A DNA stretch of 64,000 nt from Micromonospora rubida (GTDB lineage Bacteria > Actinomycetota > Actinomycetes > Mycobacteriales > Micromonosporaceae). Made by a program: the position numbers and the translations under genes. Where the stretch lies: contig NZ_JAAALO010000001.1 of assembly GCF_009908295.1 (NCBI RefSeq), positions 124,001-188,000 on the forward strand, read 5' to 3'. This document shows, in pieces, positions 7,814 through 17,789 of this stretch (the stretch's first letter is position 1; each line of letters opens with the position of its first letter). The notes under the pieces are model-generated. The model saw only the letters and a program-made list of their open reading frames with translations. It did no database searches and was not told the origin of the DNA.

Positions 7814-9784
7814 GTGCTGGGTCAACGCGCACGCTCGCTCAGTCCCGGAATAGTCGCGATTCTGCTCGCGGCCTCGCTCTTTTTCATCATCGACGCCCGA
7901 GTGTCCGTCGCCGGCGCCGACGAGGCCGCCACACGATACCGCTTCACCGAGCAGCCCATCGCCTACCCGGACGGCTACGACAAGCTGCCCAAGAGAACGA
8001 GCCGGGACGTCAACCCGACGTACCACAAGATCCGGGCCTGGATCTCGTCGGTCGGCGCGAGCATCGCGCTCAACGACCTCACCGACCACGGCCGGGCCAA
8101 CAGCCTGTGCTTCGTGGACGTGCGCACCAACCAGGTGGTGGTCACCTACGCGCCCACCGCGCCGAAGGAGGACCAGTTCACGCCGTTCCTCCTCGACGCG
8201 GCGCCGCTGCCGATCGACGACACCATGGCGCCGATGGCCTGCGTACCGGGCGACTACAACCTCGACGGCCGGATGGACCTGATGGTCACCTACTGGGGCC
8301 GGGTGCCGATCATGTTCCTGCGCAAGGCCGGCGCCACGACGGTGTCCAACGCGACGTACCAGCGCCAGGAGCTGCTGCCGCAGAGCTCGCCGGACGGCCG
8401 CTACCACGGGCCCAAGTGGCACACCAACGCCTCCCTGGTCAGTGACCTCGACGGCGACGGCAAACCGGATGTGATCATCGGGAACTACTTCCCCGAGTCC
8501 GACGTGCTCAACACGCGGGGCCAGGACAACGTCGAGATGAACGACACCCTGTCCAGTGCCACCAACGGCGGCGGCCTCCACGTGCTGCGCTGGCACTCCG
8601 CGACCACCGGCGACAACCCCTCGGTGAGCTTCGTGGCGGAGCGCGGGGCGGTCCCGTTCAAGAAGTCCACCGGCTGGACGCTGGGCCTGGCGGCGGCCGA
8701 CCTGACCGGGCGGGGGCTGCCGGACGTCTACGCCGCCAACGACTTCGGCCACAACCACCTGCTGCACAACATCTCCTCTCCCGGCCGGATCAAGTTCAAG
8801 GCGGCGATCGGGGAGCGCACCCCCACCACGCCCAAGTCGTTCGTGCTCGGCAACGGCTCGTTCAAGGGCATGGGCATCGACTTCGGCGACCTGGACCGCA
8901 ACGGCAACTTCGACATGATGGTCTCCAACATCACCACGGCCTGGGGCCTGGAGGAGAGCAACTTCGTCTGGATCAACAGGGCCCGCAACGAGGGCGACAT
9001 GCTCACCAAGCTCGGCAAGGGCATCGCACCGTTCACCCAGGAGGCCCGGCCGCTGGGCATGGCCTGGAGCGGCTGGGGCTGGGACGTCAAGTTCGGCGAC
9101 TTCCTCAACAGCGGCGACCTGGAGGTCGTCCAGACGCTCGGCTTCGTCAAGGGCGACATCAACCGGTGGCCGTGGCTGCAGGAGATGGCCATGATGAACG
9201 ACGACCTGCTGTCCAACCCGGCCATGTGGCCGAACATGCAGCCCGGTGACGACATCGCCGGCCACCAGCCGTTGGCGTTCTTCGCCCGCACGGCCAGCGG
9301 CGAGTTCGCCAACATCACCAAGGAGATCGGGCTGGACGTCCCGATCCCCACCCGTGGTGTCGCCACCGCGGACACCCGGGGCATCGGGGCGCTGGACCTC
9401 GCGGTGGCCCGGCAGTGGGGCCCGCCGGCGTTCTACGTCAACGAGGCGCCCAGCAAGGGCAACTTCCTGAACCTGCGGCTGTACCGGCCGGCAGTCGGCG
9501 CCCCTGCGGGCCAGATGCTCTGCACCCCGGCGTACGGCGCGACCGTCACGGTGACCACGCCGGACGGCCGCAAGCAGATCTCCCAGCTCGACGGCGGCAG
9601 CGGCCACGCCGGCAAGCGGAGCTTCGAGGTCCACTTCGGCCTCGGCAACAGCAGTGGCCCGGTCACCGTCGACCTGCGCTGGCGCGACCTGGGCGGCCAG
9701 CAGCACAGCACCAGCCAGCAGTTCACCGCCGGAACGCACACCCTCGTGCTGACCGACCGCGTCGAGGAGGTTCCGAACCGATGA
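7814..9784 (+). CDS. unbV: Enediyne biosynthesis protein UnbV/E4 (FG-GAP, ASPIC/UnbV domain)
   Basis: This 656-aa secreted or membrane-anchored protein is one of the conserved genes of the enediyne cassette. A hydrophobic N-terminal segment (residues 12-33) acts as signal or anchor. The body has FG-GAP-like beta-propeller repeats with calcium-loop motifs, for example DYNLDGRMDL near 147-156 and DLDGDGKPDV at 211-220. The C-terminus (about 570-650) is the ASPIC/UnbV domain. In known clusters the gene sits beside unbU and pksE, as here, and is needed for enediyne formation by an unsettled mechanism. The GTG start at 7814 has an AAGGAGACC RBS. Its stop overlaps the unbU start by 4 bp (ATGA), indicating translational coupling. 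Confidence 0.95.
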   Translation: MLGQRARSLSPGIVAILLAASLFFIIDARVSVAGADEAATRYRFTEQPIAYPDGYDKLPKRTSRDVNPTYHKIRAWISSVGASIALNDLTDHGRANSLCFVDVRTNQVVVTYAPTAPKEDQFTPFLLDAAPLPIDDTMAPMACVPGDYNLDGRMDLMVTYWGRVPIMFLRKAGATTVSNATYQRQELLPQSSPDGRYHGPKWHTNASLVSDLDGDGKPDVIIGNYFPESDVLNTRGQDNVEMNDTLSSATNGGGLHVLRWHSATTGDNPSVSFVAERGAVPFKKSTGWTLGLAAADLTGRGLPDVYAANDFGHNHLLHNISSPGRIKFKAAIGERTPTTPKSFVLGNGSFKGMGIDFGDLDRNGNFDMMVSNITTAWGLEESNFVWINRARNEGDMLTKLGKGIAPFTQEARPLGMAWSGWGWDVKFGDFLNSGDLEVVQTLGFVKGDINRWPWLQEMAMMNDDLLSNPAMWPNMQPGDDIAGHQPLAFFARTASGEFANITKEIGLDVPIPTRGVATADTRGIGALDLAVARQWGPPAFYVNEAPSKGNFLNLRLYRPAVGAPAGQMLCTPAYGATVTVTTPDGRKQISQLDGGSGHAGKRSFEVHFGLGNSSGPVTVDLRWRDLGGQQHSTSQQFTAGTHTLVLTDRVEEVPNR

Positions 9785-10764
9785 CCACGATCGCCCCGCC
9801 CCCCAGCATCAACACCGCCCCCGCGGCCCCCGTCGTCCCCGCCCCGGCCAAACCGGAGCCCGACCGCCGCTACCTGGCCCTGCGCAACTTCGCCCTGTCC
9901 ATCAGTGTCTTCAACATCTTCGGCTACACGCTGCTCGGCTTCGAGCAGCCGTGGCTGTGGCCCATCTTCGCGGTGCTCACCGCCTACGCCGCCGAGATCA
10001 CCTTCGAGCTGATCCGGGCCTGGGCCAAGAAGGAGACCCCCCGGTTCCTCGGCGGCGGCGGCCGCCGGGTGTACGAGTTCCTGCTGCCCTCGCACATCAC
10101 CGCGCTGGCCTGCAACATGCTCCTCTACGCCAACGACATGTTCCTGCCGATCGCGTTCGCCGTGATCATCGGCGTCACCGGCAAGTACGTCCTGCAGGCC
10201 CCGGTCTACGGCCGGATGCGGCACTACATGAACCCGTCGAACTTCGGCATCACCATGGCGCTGGTCTGCTTCGGCTCCTGGATCTCCATCGCCCCGCCGT
10301 ACGAGTTCACGGAGAACGCCAACACCTACTTCCGGGTGATGATCCCGATCATCATCGTCACCGCCGGCACCGTGATCAACGCGCTGCTGACCCGCAAGGT
10401 GCCGCTGATCGTGGGCTGGCTCGGCGGCTTCGCCATCCAGGCGTTCATCCGGCACTGGATCTGGGACGTCGCCCTGTTCTCCGCCCTCGGCGTGATGACC
10501 GGTGTGGCGTTCGTGCTGTTCACCAACTACATGATCACCGACCCGGGCACCACCCCGGCCAAGCCGATGAACCAGTTCATGTTCGGCTCCTCGGTGGCCA
10601 TGGTCTACGGCGTGCTGATGCTGTTCAACGTCGTCTACACGCTCTTCTTCGCGGTGGTCGTGGTCTGCGCCATCCGCGGGCTGGGCTGGTGGGTGGCGGG
10701 CCTGCGCAAGAAGTCCCGGGAGCAGGCCGGGCTGTCCCTCGGCGCCCCCAGGCGCATCGCGTGA
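9781..10764 (+). CDS. unbU: Enediyne biosynthesis protein UnbU/E5 (RnfD/NqrB-like membrane protein)
   Basis: This 327-aa integral membrane protein has a proline/alanine-rich N-terminal tail (residues 1-28) and about eight transmembrane helices between 35 and 310. The arrangement, including the GRMRHYMNPSNFGI segment, resembles RnfD/NqrB subunits that carry a covalent flavin in electron-transport complexes, though no Rnf partner genes are present. It is one of the conserved enediyne cassette genes. The ATG at 9781 overlaps the unbV stop. It is followed after 97 bp by pksE in the same direction. Confidence 0.95.
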   Translation: MTTIAPPPSINTAPAAPVVPAPAKPEPDRRYLALRNFALSISVFNIFGYTLLGFEQPWLWPIFAVLTAYAAEITFELIRAWAKKETPRFLGGGGRRVYEFLLPSHITALACNMLLYANDMFLPIAFAVIIGVTGKYVLQAPVYGRMRHYMNPSNFGITMALVCFGSWISIAPPYEFTENANTYFRVMIPIIIVTAGTVINALLTRKVPLIVGWLGGFAIQAFIRHWIWDVALFSALGVMTGVAFVLFTNYMITDPGTTPAKPMNQFMFGSSVAMVYGVLMLFNVVYTLFFAVVVVCAIRGLGWWVAGLRKKSREQAGLSLGAPRRIA

Positions 10765-10861
10765 TCCGGCGGGACAGGACGCGCCGCGCGGGCTGGCGCG
10801 ACGCGCCGGCCGACCAGGTCGACCCCGTCAGGGCGGTCGACGGACGAAGCGAGGAGCAGGA

Positions 10862-13800
10862 ATGAGCGAACGCATCGCGGTCGTCGGGATCGCCTGCCGA
10901 TATCCCGACGCCGAGAACCCCAACCAGCTGTGGGAGAACGTGCTCACCGGCCGCCGGGCGTTCCGCCGGCTGCCCGACGAGCGGATGAACTCCGAGGACT
11001 ACTACTCCCCCGACCCAACCGCGCCCGACCGGTTCTACTCGGCCAAGGCCGCCGTGATCGAGGGCTTCGAGTTCGACCGGGTCCGGTACAAGATCGCCGG
11101 AAGCACCTTCCGGTCCACCGACATGACGCACTGGCTGGCCCTGGACACCGTCGCCCGGGCGCTGGAGGACGCCGGCTTCCCCGACGGCGAGGGGCTGCCG
11201 CTGGCCACCACCGGTGTGGTCATCGGCAACACCCTCACCGGCGAGTTCAGCCGGGCCAACCTGCTGCGGCTGCGCTGGCCGTACGTGCGGCGCACGGTCG
11301 GGGCGGCGCTGCGCGAGCAGGGCTGGGGCGACACCGAGGTCGGCACGTTCCTCGACGAGCTGGAGCCGCGCTACAAGGCGCCCTTCCCGCCGATCGACGA
11401 GGACACCCTGGCCGGCGGCCTGGCCAACACCATCGCCGGGCGGGTGTGCAACCACTTCGACTTCAAGGGCGGCGGCTACACCGTCGACGGCGCCTGCTCG
11501 TCGTCGCTGCTGTCGGTCTCCACCGCCTGCAACGCCCTGGCCAACGGCGACCTCGACGCCGCCGTGGCCGGCGGGGTGGACCTGAGCATCGACCCGTTCG
11601 AGGTGATCGGCTTCGCCAAGACCGGGGCGCTGGCCACCGGGGAGATGCGGGTGTACGACCGCAACTCCAACGGGTTCTGGCCGGGCGAGGGCTGCGGCAT
11701 GCTGGTGCTGATGCGCGACTCCGACGCCGTGGCGCGCGGGCTGCGCCGGCACGCCGTCATCGCCGGCTGGGGCTACTCCTCCGACGGCAAGGGCGGCATC
11801 ACCCGGCCCGAGGCCAGCGGGCACCGGCTGGCCATCCGCCGGGCGTACGAGCGGGCCGGCTACGGCATCGACTCGGTCGCCTACCTGGAGGGCCACGGCA
11901 CCGGCACCGCCGTCGGCGACGCCACCGAGCTGACGGCGTTCACCGAGGCCCGACAGGAGGCCGACCCGGCGGGCGCGCCCGCCGCGATCAGCACCGTGAA
12001 GGGCAACTTCGGCCACACCAAGGCCGCCGCCGGGGTCGCCGGGCTGCTCAAGGCGATCCTCGCGGTACGCCAGCAGGTCATCCCGCCGGCCACCGGGCAC
12101 GTCGACCCGCACCCGGTGCTCGACGTGGAACGGCCCGCCGTGCGGGTGCCCGCGACGGCGGAGCTGTGGCCGGCGGACAAGCCGGTCCGGGCGGCGGTGT
12201 CCTCGATGGGCTTCGGCGGCATCAACGCCCACGTGGTGCTCGAGAGCGCGGAGAACGGCCGGCGGACCCGGATCGGGGCGTCGACGACCGCGCTGGTGCG
12301 CTCCCGGCAGGACACCGAGCTGCTGATGTTCGACGCGCGCACCCCGGAGGAACTGGGCTCGCGGCTGTCGGACCTGGCACCGTGGGTCGGCCGGCTGTCG
12401 TACGCCGAACTGGGCGACCTGGCCGCGGTCCTGGCCGGGAAGCTGGCCGACCGGCCGGTGCGGGCCGCGGTGGTCGTCGCGTCGCCCGAGCAGGCGCGAC
12501 AGCGCCTGGAGCGGCTCGTCGAGCTGGTCGACTCCGGCGAGCAGCGGGTGATCGACGCGGCCGGGGGCGTCTTCCTCGGCACGACCGGTTCCGCCCCCCG
12601 GATCGGGTTCCTGTTCCCCGGCCAGGGCGCGGGTCGGCGGGCCGACGGCGGCGCGCTGCGCCGGCGGTTCGAGGAGGTCGACGCTTTGTACCAGGCCCAC
12701 CAGCCGCCGCCCGGCGCGGACCTGGTGGCCACGGCGGTGGCGCAGCCGCGGATCGTGACCGCGTCGGTCGCCGGCCTGCGGGTGCTGTCGATGCTCGGGG
12801 TGCGGGCGGTCGGGGCCGCCGGGCACAGCCTCGGCGAACTGACCGCGCTGCACTGGGCCGGTGCCATGGACGAGGCGACGCTGATCGCCACCGCCGGGGC
12901 GCGTGGCCGGATCATGGCCGACGCCAGCGCCGGCGACGGCACGATGGCCAGCATCTCCGCCGCCCCCGAGGTGGTGGAGCCGCTGCTGGTCGGCACGCCG
13001 GTGGTCATCGCCGGCTACAACAGCCCGCAGCAGACCGTGGTCTCCGGCCCGGTCGCGGCGGTGGAGCAGGTCGGCGCGTTGGCCGAGCGGTCCGGGCTGT
13101 TCTGGACCCGGATCGCGGTGTCGCACGCCTTCCACTCGGAGGCCGTGGCCCCGGCCGCGGTCGCGTTCGCCGAGCACCTGGGCGGCCTGCCCTTCGCCCC
13201 GCTGTCCGGTGGGATGGTCTCCACGGTCACCGGGGACGTGCTGCCGGCCGACACCGACGTGCCCGACCTGCTGCGCCGGCAGGTGCTGGACCCGGTGCGG
13301 TTCACCCAGGCGGTGCGCCGCCTGGCCGACGACGCCGACCTGCTGCTGGAGGTCGGTCCGGGTCGGGTGCTGCGCGGCCTGGCCGCGGACATCGCCCCGG
13401 AGGTGCCGACGATCTCGCTGGAGACCGACAGCCTGTCGCTGGCGGGCCTGCTCAGCGCGGTCGGCGCCGCGTACGCGGCGGGCGCGACGGTGAACCACTC
13501 GGCGCTGTTCCAGGACCGGTTCACCCGGCCGCTGGAGCCGGGCCGGCCGCTGCGGTTCTTCGCCAGCCCCGCCGAGTCGGCGCCGGCCGGGGACTTCGCG
13601 GTGGCCCGTACCGGGACCGAGCCGGCCGCCGGCGCGGTGTCGCCGGCCGGCTCGTCGGTCGCGGTCTCCGGGCCCGGCGCGACGGCCGACACCCTGGAGC
13701 TGCTGCGCCGGCTCGCCGCCGAGCGGGCGGAGCTGCCGCTGGAGGCCGTACGGCCGGACAGCCGGCCGCTGGACGAGCTGCACCTCAGCTCGATCACCGT

Positions 13801-16681
13801 CGGGCAGATCGTCAACCAGGCCGCCCGGGAGCTCAACGTGACCGCCCCGACGTTGACCTCCAGCTACGCCACCGCCACGGTGGCGGAGATCGCGCAGATC
13901 CTCGACGAGGCCGGCGGTGGCGGCGGCGCGGAGGAGCCGGAACGGTCGATCGCCGGGGTGGCCCCGTGGGTCCGGGCGTTCGCGGTGGACCTGGTGCCCA
14001 CCGAGGCCGGTCCGCGGGTCGACGCCCCGGTCGAGGGCGGCTGGCAGGCGTTCACGGCCGGGCACAGCCCGCTCGCCGAGCCGCTGCGCACGGCGCTGCA
14101 ACAGGCCCGGGTCGGCGGTGGGGTGCTGCTGTGCCTGCCACGCGACTGCCAACCCGAGCACATCCCGGTGATGCTGCGGGCCGCCCGGGCCGCCGTGTCC
14201 CAGGGCGGCGCCGTCCGGTTCGTGGCGCTGGGCGACCGGCGCAACGCGGCCGGCCTGGCCAAGACGCTGCACCAGGAGCACCCGGAGATCACCACCACGG
14301 TGGTCACGCTGCCGCTGGCCGGCGAGCCGTCCGCCGACGACGTCGCGGCCACGGTGGCCCGGCTCGTCGCCGACGTGGCGGCGACCGCCGGATTCAGCGA
14401 GGTCCACTACGACGCCGACGGCAACCGGTACGTGCCGGTGCTGCGGCCGGCGCCCCTGCCGCCCAACGGCGGGCCCGGCCTCGGGGTGGAGGACGTGCTG
14501 CTGGTCACCGGGGGCGGCAAGGGCATCACCGCCGAATGCGCCCTGGCTCTGGGGCGGGACACCCTGACGGCGGTCGGCCTGATCGGCCGCTCCGACCCGG
14601 CGGCCGACGCGGAACTGGCGGCCAACCTCGAACGGCTCACCGCCGCCGGGGTGCGCTTCCACTACGCCCGGGCGGACATCACCGCCCTCGACGAGGTGAA
14701 GGCGGCCGTCAACGACATCGAGCGGGTGCTCGGCCCGGTCACCGGCGTGCTGCACGGCGCCGGCCGCAACGAGCCGACCACGGTGGCCAACCTCGACGAG
14801 GCGACGTTCCGGCGGACCCTCGCGCCGAAGATCGACGGGCTGGAGGCCGTGCTCGCCGCGACCGACCCGCACACGCTGCGGCTGCTGGTCACCTTCGGCA
14901 GCATCATCGGCCGGGCGGGGCTGCGCGGCGAGGCGCACTACGCCACGGCCAACGACTGGATGACCGACCTGACCCGCCGGGTCGGCGAGGACTACCCGCA
15001 CATCCGGTGCCTGGCGCTGGAATGGTCGGTGTGGTCCGGCGCCGGCATGGGCGAGCGGCTCGGGGTGCTGGAGGCCCTCACCCGTGACGGCATCGCCCCG
15101 ATCCCGGTGGAGGCCGGCATCGCCACGCTGAAGGAGGTGCTGGCCAGCCCGTCCACGCCGCAGGCGCTGGTGGTGATGGGCCGCGCCGACGGCCTGTCCA
15201 CGGTCACGCTGGAGCGGCGCGAGCTGCCGCTGCTGCGCTTCGTCGACCGGCAGCAGGTGCACTACCCGGGCGTGGAGCTGGTCGTGGACGCCGACCTGAC
15301 CGCCGACGACGACCTCTACCTGCCCGACCACCTGCTCGACGGGGACCTGCTCTTCCCCGCCGTACTGGGCATGGAGGCGATGGCGCAGGCGGCGGCGGCG
15401 CTCACCGGGCGCACCGAGGCCCCGGTGCTGGAGGACGTCGAGCTGCTGCGCCCGATCGTGGTGCCGCCCTCGGGCAGCAACACGATCCGGATCGCGGTGC
15501 TCGCCGCGGCGGACGGCGCGGTCGAGGCGGTGGTGCGCAGCAGCGACACCAACTTCCAGGCCGACCACTTCCGGGCCCGGCTGCGCTGGGACCAGCCGCT
15601 GCGGGTCGAGGCCCGGCCGGGGACCGCCGCCGCGCGGCTGTTGCCGATCGACCCGGCCCGCGACCTGTACGGCCCGGTGCTGTTCCAGGGACGGCGGTTC
15701 CAGCGCCTGCTGGGCTACCTGGACCTGGCGGCGACGAGCTGCACGGCGCGGGTGTCCAACCGGCCGGTCGAGGCGTGGTTCGCCCGGTACCGGCCCGGCG
15801 ACCTGGTGCTCGGCGACCCGGGCACCCGGGACACGGTGATGCACGCGTTGCAGTGCTGCGTCCCGGACGCGACCCTGCTGCCGGGGGCTATCGAGCGGCT
15901 GCACCTGGCCGACCCGAAGGTCGCCGCCACCCTGGACACCGTCACCATCCACGCGGTGGAGCGGCTGCGCCAGGGCGACACCTACCACTACGACGTGGAC
16001 GTCTGCGACGGTGACGGCAACCTCGTCGAGCGGTGGGTGGGGCTGCGCCTGCACGCCGTACGCAAGCAGGACGGCACCGGGCCGTGGCTGCCGGCGCTGG
16101 TCGGCCCGTACCTGGAGCGGCGGGCCGGCGCGTTCCTGCCCGACGAGCTGCGCTGCGTCGTACGGCCCGACGACCCGGACGCCACCGGCACGCCGGCCCG
16201 GCGTCGGCAGACCGCCCGGGCGGTGAGCTGGGCGTTGGGCGCGGAGACGACGGTGCGTTACCGGCCCGACGGCAAACCGGAGGTCGACGGGGACGTCCGG
16301 ATCTCCGCCTCGCACGGCGCCGGGGTCACCTTCGCCGTCGCCGGCGCCTCGGCGGCGGTGGGCTGCGACGTGGAGCTGGCCGCGGCCCGTTCCGCCGAGG
16401 AGTGGGAGGGCCTGATCGGCCCGGACGGGGTCGCCCTGGCCACGCTGCTGGCCCGGGAGCAGGGCGAGGACCTGTCGGTCGCCGCCACCCGGATCTGGGG
16501 CGCGGTCGAGTGCCTGCGCAAGAACGGCCACACCCGGGTCGACCTGGTGGCCGAGCCGAACGGAACGGCCGGCTGGGTCGCCCTGCGGTCGGGGGCGGCG
16601 CGGGTCGCCACCTTCGTCACCGCGCTCAACGACATCGGCGACCCGGTGGTGTTCACGATGCTGGCGGAAGGAGGCAGGTGA
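10862..16681 (+). CDS. pksE: Iterative enediyne polyketide synthase PksE (KS-AT-ACP-KR-DH-PPT)
   Basis: This 1939-aa single-module synthase builds the conjugated polyene precursor of the enediyne core from malonyl units. Domains in order: KS with DGACSSSLL (Cys212), HGTGT (His345) and NFGH (His385); AT with GHSLGE (Ser656); ACP with LHLSSI around residues 974-978 carrying the phosphopantetheine serine; KR with TGGGKGI near 1215; DH with an HxxxGxxxxP motif starting at His1490; and a C-terminal phosphopantetheinyl transferase with GCDVE at 1834-1838, so the enzyme can activate its own ACP. Length and order match known PksE proteins (about 1900-1950 aa). ATG at 10862 follows GAGGAGCAGG. The thioesterase gene starts 1 bp after its stop. 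Whether the product is 9- or 10-membered cannot be told from the sequence by eye. Confidence 0.98.
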   Translation: MSERIAVVGIACRYPDAENPNQLWENVLTGRRAFRRLPDERMNSEDYYSPDPTAPDRFYSAKAAVIEGFEFDRVRYKIAGSTFRSTDMTHWLALDTVARALEDAGFPDGEGLPLATTGVVIGNTLTGEFSRANLLRLRWPYVRRTVGAALREQGWGDTEVGTFLDELEPRYKAPFPPIDEDTLAGGLANTIAGRVCNHFDFKGGGYTVDGACSSSLLSVSTACNALANGDLDAAVAGGVDLSIDPFEVIGFAKTGALATGEMRVYDRNSNGFWPGEGCGMLVLMRDSDAVARGLRRHAVIAGWGYSSDGKGGITRPEASGHRLAIRRAYERAGYGIDSVAYLEGHGTGTAVGDATELTAFTEARQEADPAGAPAAISTVKGNFGHTKAAAGVAGLLKAILAVRQQVIPPATGHVDPHPVLDVERPAVRVPATAELWPADKPVRAAVSSMGFGGINAHVVLESAENGRRTRIGASTTALVRSRQDTELLMFDARTPEELGSRLSDLAPWVGRLSYAELGDLAAVLAGKLADRPVRAAVVVASPEQARQRLERLVELVDSGEQRVIDAAGGVFLGTTGSAPRIGFLFPGQGAGRRADGGALRRRFEEVDALYQAHQPPPGADLVATAVAQPRIVTASVAGLRVLSMLGVRAVGAAGHSLGELTALHWAGAMDEATLIATAGARGRIMADASAGDGTMASISAAPEVVEPLLVGTPVVIAGYNSPQQTVVSGPVAAVEQVGALAERSGLFWTRIAVSHAFHSEAVAPAAVAFAEHLGGLPFAPLSGGMVSTVTGDVLPADTDVPDLLRRQVLDPVRFTQAVRRLADDADLLLEVGPGRVLRGLAADIAPEVPTISLETDSLSLAGLLSAVGAAYAAGATVNHSALFQDRFTRPLEPGRPLRFFASPAESAPAGDFAVARTGTEPAAGAVSPAGSSVAVSGPGATADTLELLRRLAAERAELPLEAVRPDSRPLDELHLSSITVGQIVNQAARELNVTAPTLTSSYATATVAEIAQILDEAGGGGGAEEPERSIAGVAPWVRAFAVDLVPTEAGPRVDAPVEGGWQAFTAGHSPLAEPLRTALQQARVGGGVLLCLPRDCQPEHIPVMLRAARAAVSQGGAVRFVALGDRRNAAGLAKTLHQEHPEITTTVVTLPLAGEPSADDVAATVARLVADVAATAGFSEVHYDADGNRYVPVLRPAPLPPNGGPGLGVEDVLLVTGGGKGITAECALALGRDTLTAVGLIGRSDPAADAELAANLERLTAAGVRFHYARADITALDEVKAAVNDIERVLGPVTGVLHGAGRNEPTTVANLDEATFRRTLAPKIDGLEAVLAATDPHTLRLLVTFGSIIGRAGLRGEAHYATANDWMTDLTRRVGEDYPHIRCLALEWSVWSGAGMGERLGVLEALTRDGIAPIPVEAGIATLKEVLASPSTPQALVVMGRADGLSTVTLERRELPLLRFVDRQQVHYPGVELVVDADLTADDDLYLPDHLLDGDLLFPAVLGMEAMAQAAAALTGRTEAPVLEDVELLRPIVVPPSGSNTIRIAVLAAADGAVEAVVRSSDTNFQADHFRARLRWDQPLRVEARPGTAAARLLPIDPARDLYGPVLFQGRRFQRLLGYLDLAATSCTARVSNRPVEAWFARYRPGDLVLGDPGTRDTVMHALQCCVPDATLLPGAIERLHLADPKVAATLDTVTIHAVERLRQGDTYHYDVDVCDGDGNLVERWVGLRLHAVRKQDGTGPWLPALVGPYLERRAGAFLPDELRCVVRPDDPDATGTPARRRQTARAVSWALGAETTVRYRPDGKPEVDGDVRISASHGAGVTFAVAGASAAVGCDVELAAARSAEEWEGLIGPDGVALATLLAREQGEDLSVAATRIWGAVECLRKNGHTRVDLVAEPNGTAGWVALRSGAARVATFVTALNDIGDPVVFTMLAEGGR

Positions 16682-16682
16682 G

Positions 16683-17156
16683 ATGGAGTCCTACTACGAG
16701 TACCGGCACCTGGTGGGGTTCGAGGAGACCAACCTCGTCGGGAACGTCTATTACGTCAACTACATGCGCTGGCAGGGCCGGTGCCGGGAGATGTTCCTGC
16801 GGGACGAGGCACCGGAGGTCCTGGCGGACATCCGCGACGACCTGAAGCTGTTCACGCTCAAGTGCGAGTGCGAGTTCTTCACCGAGATCACCGCGTTCGA
16901 CGAGCTGTCGATCCGGATGCGGCTGGAGGACCTCACGCAGACCCAGATCGGCTTCGCGTTCGACTACGTGCGGCTGCGTGACGGCTTCGAGGAGCTGGTG
17001 GCCCGGGGTCGGCAGCGGATCGCGTGCATGCGCGGCCCGAACACCGACACCCGGCCGACCCGGGTGCCGGACCCGCTGCGCGCGGCCCTGTCGCGCTACG
17101 CGGTGCCCCCCGCCGCGGGTGGCCGGCGGGTGTTCGAAGGCGTCGGGGAGGGCTGA
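16683..17156 (+). CDS. Enediyne thioesterase E10 (hotdog fold)
   Basis: This 157-aa 4-hydroxybenzoyl-CoA-thioesterase-like protein releases the polyene from PksE. The family N-terminus is clear: YYEYRHLVGFEETNLVGNVYYVNYMRWQGRCRE, with Asn-x-Tyr-Tyr and the Arg-containing helix typical of CalE7/DynE7/SgcE10-type enzymes. Length matches the family (about 145-160 aa). The ATG at 16683 follows GAAGGAGGCAGG located inside the end of pksE, and the 1-bp gap implies coupled translation. KS-to-TE pairing is conserved in all known enediyne clusters. Confidence 0.96.
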   Translation: MESYYEYRHLVGFEETNLVGNVYYVNYMRWQGRCREMFLRDEAPEVLADIRDDLKLFTLKCECEFFTEITAFDELSIRMRLEDLTQTQIGFAFDYVRLRDGFEELVARGRQRIACMRGPNTDTRPTRVPDPLRAALSRYAVPPAAGGRRVFEGVGEG

Positions 17157-17159
17157 GCC

Positions 17160-17705
17160 GTGACCAGAGCGGACCAGCGCCCGACTGCGGGCCCGGCGAC
17201 GATGCCGGCGCCCGACGCGGCCAACCACGCCGAACTGCGGGCGGTGATGGGGATGTTCGCCACCGGCGTGACGGTGGTGACGTCGGGCCGGGACCTGCCG
17301 CACGGCATGACCGCGAACGCGTTCACCTCCGTGTCGCTGGACCCGGCGATGGTCCTGGTGTGCGTGAAGCGCAGCGCGGTCATGCACGACACCGTCCTGG
17401 CCCAGGGCACCTTCGCGGTGTCCATCCTGGCCGCCGACCAGGAAGGGCTGGCCCGGTACTTCGCCAGCTCCAGCAGGCCCCGCGACGAGCGGGAGTTCGA
17501 GACGGTGCGGTGCGAGCCGGGTCCGCACACCGGGGCGCCGATCGTGACCGGGAATTTGGCCTGGGTGGAGTGCAAGCTGGCGGCGGTGTACGACGGCGGC
17601 GACCACTCCATCTTCCTCGGCTCGGTCCTCAGCACCGGCCGTGGTGACAGCACCGACGCGCTGTTGTTCCACGGCGGCCGGTTCCGCGAGGTCGGCAAGG
17701 GCTGA
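17160..17705 (+). CDS. Flavin reductase (E6-like), partner for two-component monooxygenases
   Basis: This 181-aa flavin-reductase-domain protein has an FMN-binding split barrel. Signatures include RAVMGMFATGVTVVTS near 25-40, GMTANAFTSVSLDPAMVLVCV, and a C-terminal HGGRFREV. It should use NAD(P)H to supply reduced flavin to an oxygenase. In C-1027 biosynthesis SgcE6 does this job next to the core cassette. The GTG at 17160 lies 3 bp after the thioesterase stop, so it is in the pksE operon. The group D flavin monooxygenase at 43957 is the best candidate partner in this window. Confidence 0.9.
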   Translation: MTRADQRPTAGPATMPAPDAANHAELRAVMGMFATGVTVVTSGRDLPHGMTANAFTSVSLDPAMVLVCVKRSAVMHDTVLAQGTFAVSILAADQEGLARYFASSSRPRDEREFETVRCEPGPHTGAPIVTGNLAWVECKLAAVYDGGDHSIFLGSVLSTGRGDSTDALLFHGGRFREVGKG

Positions 17706-17789
17706 CCGGGTTGGCCGGGCACCCACCGGGCCGACCACCGACGGCCGGGCGGCCACGCACCCCGCGTGGTCGACCCGGCCGTCGGTGTC

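Noticed and set aside
7455..7853. 132-aa frame in the leader before unbV
   Set aside because: No RBS at its start, biased composition, and it overlaps the unbV start; treated as non-coding.
10625..16531. A 1968-aa open frame on the minus strand opposite pksE
   Set aside because: It is the shadow of the pksE gene in GC-rich DNA: low-complexity, Arg/Gly/Pro-rich, with no domain, while the + strand frame has all PKS motifs.
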